64,000 nucleotides of DNA from Scleromitrula shiraiana. Its lineage: Eukaryota; Ascomycota; Leotiomycetes; Helotiales; Sclerotiniaceae. Shown piece by piece: positions 1-10,861 of this stretch (its first letter is position 1; each line of letters starts with the position of its first letter). The stretch is taken from the NCBI GenBank assembly GCA_028455995.1, contig JABELC010000001.1, forward strand, positions 918,501 through 982,500. The letters are read 5' to 3'. The notes beneath the pieces were generated by a model that saw only the letters and a list, made by a program, of their open reading frames with translations, made no database searches and had not been told where the DNA came from. A program made the translations under genes and the position numbers.

Positions 1-3000
1 ACCTCGAATATTTCTACGGCTGCCACTGCTGTTCCTGGGCCAGCGACACCAGATTCCCCCGGCAAATCTCGCGGGAGAACACGAATTACAGAGGCGGATA
101 TCTTGGATAATGCGTTTGGGATACCAACTTTACCTACGCCGCAACATGGGAGAGGTTCTAGTTCTTCGAAACCGAATCATTCGTCTGCGAGCCATGGGAG
201 GTCCCTGAGCCATCCTTTCCCGTCGTTATTTAATAATAAGAAGAAAGGGAGTGGGAATGGGACATCTGCTCAACCGGGGGTAGATATGGTCGACGAGGAT
301 AATGTTTCGCCGGACAAGAATGTGGGTTCTTCGAGATACTCTAAGGTGACGGATAAGGATTTGTTGACAGGAAAGTGCATGACGTGTAACTCGAGCGTGA
401 GGTGGCCTAAGGAGCTTCAGGTTTTTAAATGTACAGTCTGTTTGACTGTGAATGATCTTCAACCTTTTGTTCCTGTTCCAAAATTAGATGAGGGTCGAAG
501 GATATTTGGGGGAGGGAAGTCTAGCACTTTTCCGGCGTCAAATAGGCCGCCAAATTCTAGAGGTATGGTTTCAATTGGGTCCTCTTATCTTTGTATTATG
601 GGCCAAGGTTCTGACTTTATTAGTTGCACCGCTTTCTGTTGAGAAAACACGCCGTCTTGCGGAAAGATGTATAATTTCATATCTTCTGCATCGACTGAAA
701 CATGAAGAAGCCGAATCATTGAACCCTGTGCCTCCTTCGCCTACGTTTGGGATGGTTGAATCTCCGCAGGAATACGAAAATACCGGCAGATCTTTTGACC
801 AATCAAGGCCACGAGCGCTTCCAATGAGGCCCCCAACTAATGGACGTGGAAGCAATTCTGAGGAACGCCCTGGGCTGGATATCACAGATCCCTTCAAATT
901 TCCACGCTCAACGCCATATTCGACTTCTTCTCCGGGGAGTTTTCTTAATGCTCACATGGAGAAACGTGATCGTACGGGCACTGATCCTTGCTCGGGACCT
1001 TTTAGCGGAAACCAACCAAGCACAAGTCCTGTTAGTTCACAGAGTAAATTAGATGAAGTTATGCAGCGACGCCAAGATGCCGTTGCGAGAAATCTTTTCA
1101 GACCTTTGGAAGAATACATCATAACGTCATTTAGCCAATTTGAGTGCATCAATGGTTCATTCAGCACTATGCGACTTGGTCCAATAGCTCGAACAGCCAG
1201 TGAAGGCAGTAAGATACCCGAGACCAATACTCAAAATGAGAATGATCCTCAAGCGGAGACACCTCTAGTAGAAGAACTTGATCCTCGCATGCTTCTCCTG
1301 GGAGATTTCGCCGAGAACGGTTCTTGGTGGACCGGCAATCGAACTGATATTCGAAGTCCCGAAAAGAGTCAAGGCCGTCCACAACGCTCAAGTGATATGA
1401 CTCCTACGAATACTCACTGTGATCTTACTACAGTCAAATCACCTCGTATTGATTGGCCTGAGCTTAATGAATGGTATCGACTCATCTTAAGTCCAGGGAG
1501 ATCATGGCATCGCAAGCTTGAGGAGTTATTATCTCGTCGCCCTAGTTCTCCTATACAATCGCCATCTGATGCCGATCTTGTGGATATTGAGGAGACGATT
1601 ATTGAGGCTCAATTGTGCCTTCAAAGGATTTTACTAAAAGCCACGGAGAGCCTGTTGAAACGTCCTGGTCGACCTCTTGTCGAGCCCGACAATCTTCGCT
1701 TTATTCTCATTGTTTTGGCTAATCCGCTTTTATACCCTTCAAATAACACTTCTTCGAGAAAACCGGTGATAAAACAGACATCTAGTGAGCTGAAATCCGA
1801 AGCTGGTAATATGGGCAATCCTAAAGTGAAAGGACAATCTCCTTCTAAATCATCACCCAGTGCACCGACGAAAGGGAGCTCTGGTCAACATTCTGGAATC
1901 ATTAAACGTATTGTTGGATTATTATCAAACACTCCGAATGAATGTCATCACCATTTAGTTTCGTGGTTTGCTAGATATCCGGAGGGTCACTTTCAGCTCA
2001 CTACCGAGTTAATAGGTAGTTTTGTGACTTATCGGCTTACTAGACAACACGGGAAGAAACGTGAAGGGGTGGCTCCAGATCCAACTGCTGGTCTAATTCC
2101 TCAGATGAGGTTGAGTGGTACTGGGACGAATCAATCAGCTGCTTTACATGCTGCTCTAGGGCAAACTACGAAGAAAGTGGACACGAAGCCAAAAGCTGTG
2201 GTTTACAGTGATGATTGGCAGATTAAAGCAGCAGCTAGAGTCATGGCACTTTTGTTCTCGGCTAATAACAGTGGTTTGCATAGAAAGGGGAAGATGTCAG
2301 ATTCGCAATCACCGAGTACTCTTCACCCGTCTAAATATGTGGAACCTACCATGGGTACACCGATCCGGGCACTTTCTGCTCATGGGCAAATGTTACCGAC
2401 GAGTCACTTTTATAATACTCTGCTTGACTATTCGGATCTCATAGCTGATTTTGAGGCGTGGGAAAGTAAACGGAGTAAGTTTGCTTTCTGCCAGTATCCT
2501 TTCTTTCTTAGTATTTGGGCCAAGATTCAAATCATGGAACATGATGCTAGGAGACAGATGGAGGTTAAAGCGAGGGAGGCTTTCTTTGATAGTATTATGA
2601 CGAGGAAAACGGTGAATCAGTATTTGGTGTTGAAGATTAGGAGGGAGTGTTTGGTGGAGGATAGTTTGAAGGGTGTTAGTGAGGTGGTGGGGACGGGTGG
2701 GGAAGAGATTAAGAAGGGGTTGAGGATTGAGTTTAAGGGGGAGGAGGGTATTGATGCTGGGGGGTTGAGGAAGGAATGGTTCCTTTTGTTGGTTAGGGAT
2801 GTCTTCAATCCTGAACATGGTATGTATTATGCATATTCGAGATTCGTGATTTATTGCAATGACTAACATCAAACAGGCATGTTCTCTTACGATGAAGATT
2901 CTCAATTTTGCTACTTTAATCCGAACAGTTTCGAAACAACCGATCAATTCTTCCTCGTCGGTGTCGTTCTCGGTCTAGCTATCTACAATTCCACCATCCT

Positions 3001-3802
3001 CGACGTTGCCCTTCCTCCCTTTGCATTCCGCAAATTACTGGCCGCTGCCCCTGCCGCCGCTCCCGGCGCAACTTCCCACGCCAAACCATCCATGACATAT
3101 TCCCTCGAAGACCTAGCCGAATACCGTCCCTCGCTAGCGCACGGCCTAAAACAACTCCTCGAATTCGACGGTGACGTCGAATCAACCTTCTGTCGCGATT
3201 TCGTCGCCGATGTAGATCGTTACGGCCAACAAATTCAAATCCCTCTCTGTCCCGACGGCGACAAAAAACCAGTTACAAATGCCAATCGCAGAGAATTCGT
3301 GGATCTGTATGTAAGATATCTTCTAGATAGTGCTGTGGCCAGACAGTTCGAGCCTTTTAAACGTGGCTTCTTTACCGTGTGTGGTGGGAATGCACTCTCA
3401 TTATTTCGACCCGAGGAAATCGAATTGCTTATTCGTGGATCCGACGAACCGCTCGATATCGCCTCCCTACGCGCCGTTTCTATCCATGAAAACTGGGGCG
3501 GGGGACCGAATCCCGCGGCGAGAGAACCAGTTATTAATTGGTTCTGGGAATCATTCGAGAAGGCGGATCCGAAGGATCAGAGAAAGTTACTCAGTTTTGT
3601 GACGGGGAGTTCGTGTATACCGGCTATGGGGGCGACGAGTCTGGTTATCAAGGTTGCGTGTGCCGGGGATGACGATACGAGGTTTCCGACGGCGAGGACG
3701 TGCTTTAATATGGTGGCGTTGTGGAGGTACAGGGATAGGGCGAGGTTGGAGGATAGGCTTTGGAGGGCGGTGAGGGAGAGTGAGGGGTTTGGGTTGAAGT
3801 GA
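1..3802 (+). CDS. HUL4: HECT-type E3 ubiquitin ligase, Hul4 family (5' partial)
   Basis: The HECT domain accepts ubiquitin from an E2 on a cysteine and passes it to substrates. The frame is open from base 1, so the start lies upstream. Exons are 1-562, 624-2819 and 2877-3802; the introns (61 and 57 bp) are GT-AG with branch sites CTGAC at 611 and GACTAAC near 2861, and both junctions keep frame, giving about 1,228 residues in the window. A zinc-binding pair of CxxC motifs (GKCMTCN and FKCTVCL, bases about 370-445) precedes a long serine-rich linker. The C-terminal HECT domain spans the second intron and ends with TARTCFNMVALW; the catalytic Cys is TGC at 3701-3703. The CxxC pair plus C-terminal HECT matches the Hul4 branch. 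The last exon is visibly richer in GC than the second. Family assignment is secure; the exact orthologue is inferred. Confidence 0.93.
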
Positions 3803-6388
3803 GGTGAGGTGGGATTTTGGGGTGTAGTGGGCCGCGGGTGGGAAGGAAAGAAAACTTTTTTAATACGTTCATCTTTCTTGCTTTCTTTTTCTTTTCTATT
3901 GGGTTTTCATAATGGTATAACATGATGGCGGTGTTTGTTCTTTTGAAGTATCTTTTTGTATTGAGCGAGATTTCACTTGGGACGGGTTTTGGTGTTGGTT
4001 TTGGCGTTGTTGTCTTTTTATTTGAGACCTTGATCTTGCATGAGATGCATATATCCTTTAGTATACTGTGGTGTTTTTGTTTGTTGGGGGAAGAAAGATT
4101 AGGAAGGGAGAGGGATGGAGAAGAGGAGGGATAGATGGAAGTATGGACGGGCTGGATGGGCTGCGCCGTGCTGTGCTGTGCTGGATTAATCGATTAATTG
4201 TTTTTGGGAGGTGGTGGTATGTCTAGACCGGGTTGGACTAGACTAGGTCGTATGGTAGATTGTTACTTACTTAGTTGTATGGAAGAGAAACAGAAAATAA
4301 ATGGGGATGAGAGAGAAAGAAAGAAAGAAAGAAAGATAGAAGGAGAAAAGAGAACTAGAGAATTGGGGAAAACATGAGGAGACATGAGATGAGGTGATGA
4401 GGTGAGAAAGAAAGAAAGATAGAAATAGTGTTAGCTAGGTAGTTGTTAATGTGATGAGATGATTTAAGATGCTATGAGATGAGATTCTTTTGGGTGTATG
4501 GTGCATGTATGGTGGTGTGGTATAGCTACTATTTCCTTCCCTCCTTCCATCTTTCCATTCATATCATATGTTTGTCCGTACGAGGTAAGTGTATGTAGAT
4601 TTAGAATCTATGTTCGATACTATACTTACTGTATAGTATGAGATAACTTGGGATCATTATCAGATATCTAAGTTGGTTAACTAAGGAAGGAAGGAGTATT
4701 GATTGTTAAGTCTCAAAATCAGTTTGTTGAATAGATGGATGTTAGGACGGGCTCTCGATAGATTCTTGCGTGTATTATCGGGATTGGGAAGTGGATAGCA
4801 AGTCACCAATATCACTTATGGATTGGGTAGTTAAGGTCTGAAGAGGGATAATTACTTGATAAAAAAAGGGGCGAAAACATGATTTGATCGGGGTGTGAGA
4901 GATAGCGGATTACTAATGAACTGTGGTTCTCTAGTTGGGAAATTACATATTTGGTAAAAGCTCTTGGTGGTTCTATTGATTGATGCCAATCTTCGGGGAT
5001 GGGGCATTTGCTCGGTGTTGGATGAATCGTTGATGGTGTGTGTGTGTGAGCGAGCGAGTAACTAATTGGGGAATTTAACGGATTAATGCAGAAAAAGGCT
5101 CGCATAGCGAAGGTTATGCATAGATTTTGAGATATTTTGCTGGTTTTCGGTTTGAAGTATTAAGATTCGTTGCATGATCAATGTGACGTGACTAGCAGCA
5201 GCTCTCGGACACCGACCGCAAGATGATCTCGGGAACTTGCTGATTTCTCGAATAGTATACCTCGAGGCTGGATCTACTTGGATATAATAAACACTAGTTC
5301 AAAGTCTTATGTCCGTAGTCGTTGCCCCGTTCAGATCGAGTGAGGGAAAATAATCCGAATTGTGACGATCATGTGCCATTTAACATACTTCCTCGATGTA
5401 GTTAAAACAAATTATCAAAGTGCAGTGCTGTAATGCCTTATTAAGATGATGTTACAACTCAGTCAACTTCCTCTAATGTTGTATACTAGCACGAGCTTTG
5501 TTGAGGTCACGCATACCTAGTATAGTGGAGTATAGGTGCTAAATTGGGAAAGCAGTGCGAGTTGGCTGACCATGCGTCGGGACGAGGAAACTACTGATAT
5601 TCGGTTTGTGGAATTCGGTCAACGGTTGGTTGTCCAACTCTGTCGGGAAAGGTAAGGGGTCTAGAGAGCGATTGAGACGGGATGCTCATTTATGAGTCAT
5701 TCGCCCTCCTTCGGTTGGGAAGTTAGGTAATCGAATATTAAGAGCGAACTTTCGAAAACAATCTATTCATTGTTTCATTGCGGCAATGGTTGAAGTTCAT
5801 GGATTGGAGATTGGCTCTAACTCGGCTCGTTCGTGATCAGTAGATAATGCTATAGGACTTAACAAGATGGGCAAATCTCTCGGATCGTATCAGTCAATGC
5901 CATCTTACAAATTCTCCAGAATAGGCAGACATTGTTTGTAATAATCCTACCTATGATGCTTATTGTATGTCCACAAATATAAACTCATAGAACAAGAAAT
6001 GTGTGTACACAGAAAGAGTAGGCAGTGTGAGAAGCAAGAACATGCAATATCATAATTCTTTTTACCTGTCAGTCAACATGCAACATAGGAAATGCGCCTC
6101 TTTATGCACTTGTTGATGACCACGTATACAGACTACCGAAGATGTATGATACAAGGCATCTCCGATGCTCTATCCCTCTGTCTATGCAGAAGTGAAAGAT
6201 CAATAAGTCAGGCTATTTCCCATGGGATGGTCACGGTCAAGTTTGATCATATTCATCACTGTACTGGCACGATAACGCTCTATCACTATTGAACAGGTAA
6301 GTTGGCTGATTATTGCAAGAACTTTAGCATAAAATACTAAGAGTGTTAGTTGATATTAAACCGATCAGCTACAACCCACAGGTCATTT
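3803..6388. other. Gene-free interval between HUL4 and the candidate peptide cluster
   Basis: No gene is recognised on either strand. The first part is the 3' flank of the HECT gene. A (GAAA)n run lies at about 4313-4335 and short CTGTG repeats at about 4168-4185. The ORFs present (for example 4812-5105 minus, 6092-6292 plus) show no domain, signal peptide or splice support. At 2.6 kb it is long for a spacer and could hold a non-coding RNA or a very small gene that cannot be seen by eye. Confidence 0.5.
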
Positions 6389-6743
6389 ATGATGCGTTTC
6401 TCCGGCTTTCTGCAGGTAAGTCTCATCATTCTCCTCGGAACTTCAATGGCCCACCCCGTTCACAACGAAGTAAGAATAGATAACTCCATAAAACCATATC
6501 CACAAGCTCAACTAACATCATCTCAAGATCGCTCGGGGAGAAGAGAGTGATCTCGAACCTCTCCTTACGCCTGCTACCGCCGGTTCTATTAATTCTATTA
6601 GCACCAAATCAAAACGGTTGGAAGATGTTGACCTTGAACCTCTTTTAACACCCGCCACGACTGGATCAATTGACTTTATTGAATCCAAGTGTGTGGAGGA
6701 TGTTGATCTTGAGCCACTTCTTACAACTGCTACTGCTGGGTGA
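6389..6743 (+). CDS. Secreted repeat peptide, candidate RiPP (dikaritin-like) precursor
   Basis: A 98-residue protein is predicted from exons 6389-6469 and 6528-6743; the 58-bp intron has a GTAAGA donor, an ACTAAC branch point and a CAAG acceptor, and is phase 0. It starts Met-Met-Arg and has a hydrophobic signal sequence (residues 1 to about 21, core SLIILLGTSMA) with a likely cut near Ala-His. The rest is three repeats sharing DLEPLLTPATAG, the last ending at the stop codon. A dibasic Lys-Arg (codons 6612-6617) precedes repeat 2; the matching site before repeat 3 is Lys-Cys (6687-6692). A signal peptide, tandem repeats, basic processing sites and an adjacent DUF3328 gene are hallmarks of UstA-like precursors. 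There is no Tyr in the repeats, unlike ustiloxin, phomopsin or asperipin cores, so the core and product are unknown. It could instead be an unrelated repeat-containing secreted protein. Confidence 0.68.
6549..6740 (+). repeat. Three coding repeats in the candidate precursor peptide
   Basis: Units begin at 6549, 6630 and 6705 (spacing 81 and 75 bp). Over the 15 codons aligned between units 1 and 2, three codons are identical, ten differ only synonymously and two change the residue (Ala/Thr and Asn/Asp). The peptide is therefore conserved while its DNA has diverged, as expected of repeats held by selection on the peptide. Confidence 0.85.
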
Positions 6744-7479
6744 AATGATTATGTAGACAATGAATAGACAGAGTGCTTGATATGGATCATATTTTGGTCG
6801 ATAGATGAGTTAGCTCGGGGCAGATTGGAAAAGATAGATATAGTCTACAAGTGGAAGTTGTAAGAACTTGCACTGGAGCGTGGTGTTTCAAGATGATTCG
6901 GTTTTCTTTTAGCATTTTCATCAATTCTATCCACTTGTTTAACCACATCACCATGGGATGCGTTTAACTTGGATTATCAAAGTGTAGTAAAACTAAACTT
7001 GATATGTGGTTTAGCTCGGTTTGGTACAAAGACGAGAATTATCCCATGTAAATCTCGCAGTGTTTGGCAAAAAGAGAAGCTCGTCGGTATTATACAGTTC
7101 TGGATGAACATGCTATAGAATCCTATAGATATTAGTTGCCAAGTTGTAGCGGCATAATATACGAGGTTTCTGCATTTTATGTCTGAAGTCTTTACTTAAA
7201 AAGTAATATACACGTCAGCTGGAACTGAAGCAGTTACTAGCTGCAGTGACATATGGGACGACGGTATAGGAAGATGCATTGAATCTCATAATCTGTCTAG
7301 AGAATCCTTAAAATCTTACAAATACCTCCATGGATACTAAGATAGTTGTGATCAAGTGGCCATCCAACATCCCCACTAGGTGACCTGTTTCTTAATCTCT
7401 TCATAACCCTTTGACTCATTCTGGTGAAAACTACTCAAGCAGAGTTTATTGATAAATTCCAAAACATATACAAATAAAG
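6744..7479. other. Intergenic spacer within the candidate peptide cluster
   Basis: This 736-bp spacer separates the precursor and DUF3328 genes, both on the plus strand. It must hold the precursor's 3' end and the DUF3328 promoter. No ORF, tRNA or clear operator was recognised. Confidence 0.5.
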
Positions 7480-8407
7480 ATGCCAAAGACAGAAGAGGGG
7501 TACAAATCGTCAATTAAGGATGAAGAAGAAGCTGGCTCTGAGCTCAACTATTATCAAAAACCTAACGGTAGTTTCAAACAACGAATTCTGACGGCGCTTC
7601 TCTGTATATTAGTTTTGATCTCGATGCTTCTGAATTTCACTCTAATTTTGAGACCACTGCCCGAAACAACCTGTCACGAATGCGAAACGCATCGCTCCAG
7701 ATGGGGTATGTCAAATACCTGATTTTTCCCATCCAAAGATTAACAAACATTAGCTGGACTCGTCCGTAACGTCACCAAACCAATATACTCCAGCACGAAA
7801 TATGGTCCAGCGATCAGCACACCAGAAGAACTTGATAAACCCTGGGGAGAACTTGATGTTAGTCCAGGTTTAATTCGACTTTCCGATGACTTTGCCACCG
7901 AAAATAGTCTTCCTCGTTCACAACGATTTCCTTGGGATCAAAAGCATGGGATATATGATCTTGGCGCATTTCATCAGATGCATTGCTTGGTAAAGACAAG
8001 TTCAGATCCTGCAACATTGTTCTGTACCAACGACAAAGTAGAAAGAGATCTATGCTTGGATGTCATTTCAGAACAGAGGAATCCCACCATCTACACCATA
8101 TGAGCATGTTCTCCATTGCATGGATACGCTTCTCCAAGATGCAATGTGTCATGCAGATGACATGCCATGGTATGAGCTACCTCCTGAACCATATCGCCAA
8201 AATTATGCCAAATTCCAGACTCGTCAATGTAAAAGTTGGGATCAACTTTTGGAGTGGACTGACCAATATAATTCATGCTTTCATTATGATATCGACAGAA
8301 ATTCCACCAATGAATTCGAACATTATAAGTTTTGTCCTGATGGATCACCGTACAAGAAAAGATGGAAAGATATCTTCAGAAGAAAGAAGAGAATGAAAAG
8401 GAAGTAA
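7480..8407 (+). CDS. DUF3328 (UstYa-like) membrane oxidase
   Basis: UstYa-family proteins catalyse oxidative cyclisation or tailoring of fungal peptides. The model has exons 7480-7705, 7754-7989 and 8072-8407 (introns 48 and 82 bp) and encodes 265 residues, close to the usual length. A short cytosolic N-terminus is followed by one membrane helix (ILTALLCILVLISMLLNFTL, about residues 36-55), then a lumenal domain. The two diagnostic HxxHC-type sites are HQMHCL (bases 7972-7989) and EHVLHCMD (about 8100-8123), followed by LLQDAMCHADD and a Trp/Cys-rich end typical of the family. The first intron has a good branch site (GATTAAC). The second has a GTAAAG donor, a CAG acceptor and no clear branch point, and leaves only about 13 residues between the two motifs, fewer than I expect; that junction is the weakest part. 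Position between a repeat peptide and a P450 supports a role in peptide maturation. Confidence 0.82.
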
Positions 8408-9149
8408 AAAAGCTAGAAGGTGCGATGACTTGAGTGATAATGCGTGGTGTGACGATTTAGAATAGATGTATCTCTTCATGGGCATTATGCGAATGAATAT
8501 ATGAACTTTCACATACCGAATCGAAAAAGAGGATCTAGATTCCATCAAGGAGATATAAATGACTTGTGATAGGTTATATGTAGGAATATAAGAATGGAGA
8601 ACCCGCAGGATAATAGTAGCTCGTAGGTCTAAGCCAGTTGGATGAATACATTACTGCATTAGATCTATGCTTATATAATACGAAAAGAGGGGTTTCTTCA
8701 AGCGAACGATACATATCAAGTCATATTGGGCTTCTCTCACTCACCTCCACCTTCCTATTTCACCCACAGCACAATTAGCTTTATATTGGAGCATATGGAC
8801 GGATATACTGGCTCACCTCGGTAGAGGTAGCCAGATCAAGCCTCCGCAGCGGGATCATTGACAATATCGTACAAACATGCATTATCAAAATCTTATGTTG
8901 CCAATGGGAATAATCAGTGGTACCCCCCATTTCGATGTTGAAGATTGATGAAATTGAGGCCCAAGTGGATCGGTTGCGTCTTCAGAATCTTTCTTATTAC
9001 TGCGGGCGCATTTAATCAATTATTTATATCTTTCGTTTCAATTGACTTTTCATTTTGGCTCTCTAGAGCAAAGAGTGTTCAGCTCAACTCTGTTTATTGC
9101 AAGTTGCAAATCCCCATTTTCTCTGGTTCTAGTATAAGAGATTGTCATT
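8408..9149. other. Intergenic spacer between DUF3328 gene and P450
   Basis: This 742-bp spacer is almost the same length as the one upstream of the DUF3328 gene. It contains a plus-strand ORF (8945-9301) that overlaps the P450 start in another frame and lacks any domain. No other feature is supported. Confidence 0.5.
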
Positions 9150-10861
9150 ATGATTCCGATTATAGCATCAGTAGTTGCTGTTATCGCATCAAGTTTATGG
9201 ATCGTCAAACAAATTCAAAACATATTCTCGAATCCCTTATCGAAGATACCAAATGCGTATTTTACAGCTCCATACTCAAATTTGTGGAGTATTTGGCTTA
9301 GAGGACATAAACGTGAACATAAAGCTCGACTTCTCGCTCATCAGAGGCTTGGTCCTATTATTCGAGTAGGTCCTAATGAGTTGAGTATTAATTGTATGGA
9401 GGATGGTGTTAAGACTATATATGGTGGATCGTTTGAGAAGGGTGATTGGTATTCGAGTCTTCGTTATTATGGGTGGGAATATACCATTTCTCTTTATCGT
9501 GAATTTTATATATAATCTAACATCACGATATGCAGTCACAAGGTCATGTTCGTTATGAATTCAAATAAGGAACACTCGGAGCGCAAACGTATGGTGTCAC
9601 ATGTCTATTCCAATTCATATATACAAGCTTCAAGAGCAGTGGATGGTATCCTTCGCAAAGTGGTTCTTGGGAGATACATTCCCCAGATGCATAAATGGGC
9701 AGATCGAGATGAACCCCTCAACATCTATCAAGAAAACAAAGCCGTGTTCATGGATCTCATAACCGAGTATTTATTTGGGTTTGGGAATGGTTCAAATTTT
9801 GTTGAAAACCTTGAAGAAAAAGCACTTCTCCATCAATTCGAATTAGCATTTAGTGCAGTCTTCTGGCACATGGATGCTCCACACCTTCTCAAATGGGCGA
9901 GCAGAGTTGGACTGGATCCCGTAAATCCAGCTGTCACTCCCGCTTATAAAACCATACAGGACCTCAATCTAATGTGGTGTTCACGAGCCAAAGAAAGTCT
10001 CCTAAACCACTCCACAGAATCTTATCCAGTAGTCTACGGCCAACTACGTCAAAAGCTGGAAGCATCAGGAGTCGTTCACGAAGATCAAATGGATTCTACG
10101 GTGGCTGCAGAGATGCTAGATCACATCAGTGCCTCTAATGAAGTATTGGGAATCATAACTACATTCCTAATGTACGAACTAGCACGACCCGAAAACCTCT
10201 CCATTCTTAAACGATTCCAATCAGAACTCTCATCTCTGGATTTAGATACCGCTACCGCGCACCAAATAGATGCACTTCCCGTGCTCGATTCTATTCTCCA
10301 GGAAACATTACGGCTTTATCCCGCGGGTCCCGGACCTTTCACTCGTGTTGTGCCGGAAAAGGGAGCGGTGTTGGCTGGGTATGAGGTACCAGGTGGTACG
10401 GTGGTTGGTGCATCACCTTATACGATTCATAAAAATAGTGAGGTATTTCCGGATCCGATGGATTGGAAGCCTGAGAGATGGTTGGATGCGTCGCCGCAAA
10501 GGAAGAAGGAAATGTTGAGATGGTATTGGGTTTGGGGGAGTGGTGGTAGGATGTGTATTGGTACTCATATGGCTATTCGTAGTAAGTCTATTTATCGTTT
10601 TCTTGTTTTCCAAATTCCCCCATGCTTTATTCTATTCTGTTGTATATGCAAGAGTACTACAAATTTTATACGAATGAACGAGGGAGAGGAAAATATACTA
10701 ACCAGAGATTCAATCTACCAGTGATGAAAATGGTAACAGTAGCAGTCTATAAAAATTTCGAAACCGTCGTGGTTCCAGAAACGAGGACTGAGCAGGAAGA
10801 GGGATTAGTTGCTTTCCCGGTTAATCATTGTGTAATGTTGGGGATAAGGAAGAGAGAATGA
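9150..10861 (+). CDS. Cytochrome P450 monooxygenase with atypical I-helix
   Basis: A haem-thiolate enzyme of about 502 residues is predicted from exons 9150-9472, 9536-10581 and 10722-10861. Introns of 63 and 140 bp have branch sites near TCTAAC and ATACTAACC. An N-terminal membrane anchor (IIASVVAVIASSLWIV) indicates ER attachment. Conserved parts appear in order: the proline/glycine-rich start, IIRVGPNELSI, the I-helix EMLDHISASNEVLG, the K-helix ETLR, the PERW motif, the haem site WGSGGRMCIG with the Cys ligand, and the end MKMVTVAVYKNFET. The I-helix has Val where the usual (A/G)Gx(D/E)TT motif has the oxygen-activating Thr, which suggests unusual chemistry or reduced oxygenation. It lies on the same strand 0.74 kb downstream of the DUF3328 gene, so a tailoring role in the candidate peptide pathway is inferred. 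CYP family not assigned. Confidence 0.9.

Noticed and set aside
2393..2947. 184-codon minus-strand ORF
   Set aside because: It is antisense to the HECT gene and crosses its second intron; composition is that of a shadow frame.
8945..9301. 118-codon ORF overlapping the P450 start
   Set aside because: It is in a different frame from the P450 N-terminus, which carries the membrane anchor and conserved motifs.
10582..10724. Shorter P450 intron ending near 10652 and coding through MQEYYKFYTNERG
   Set aside because: The acceptor at 10721, with an ACTAAC branch site, places the conserved MKMVTVAVYKNFET directly after the haem region and gives a normal length.
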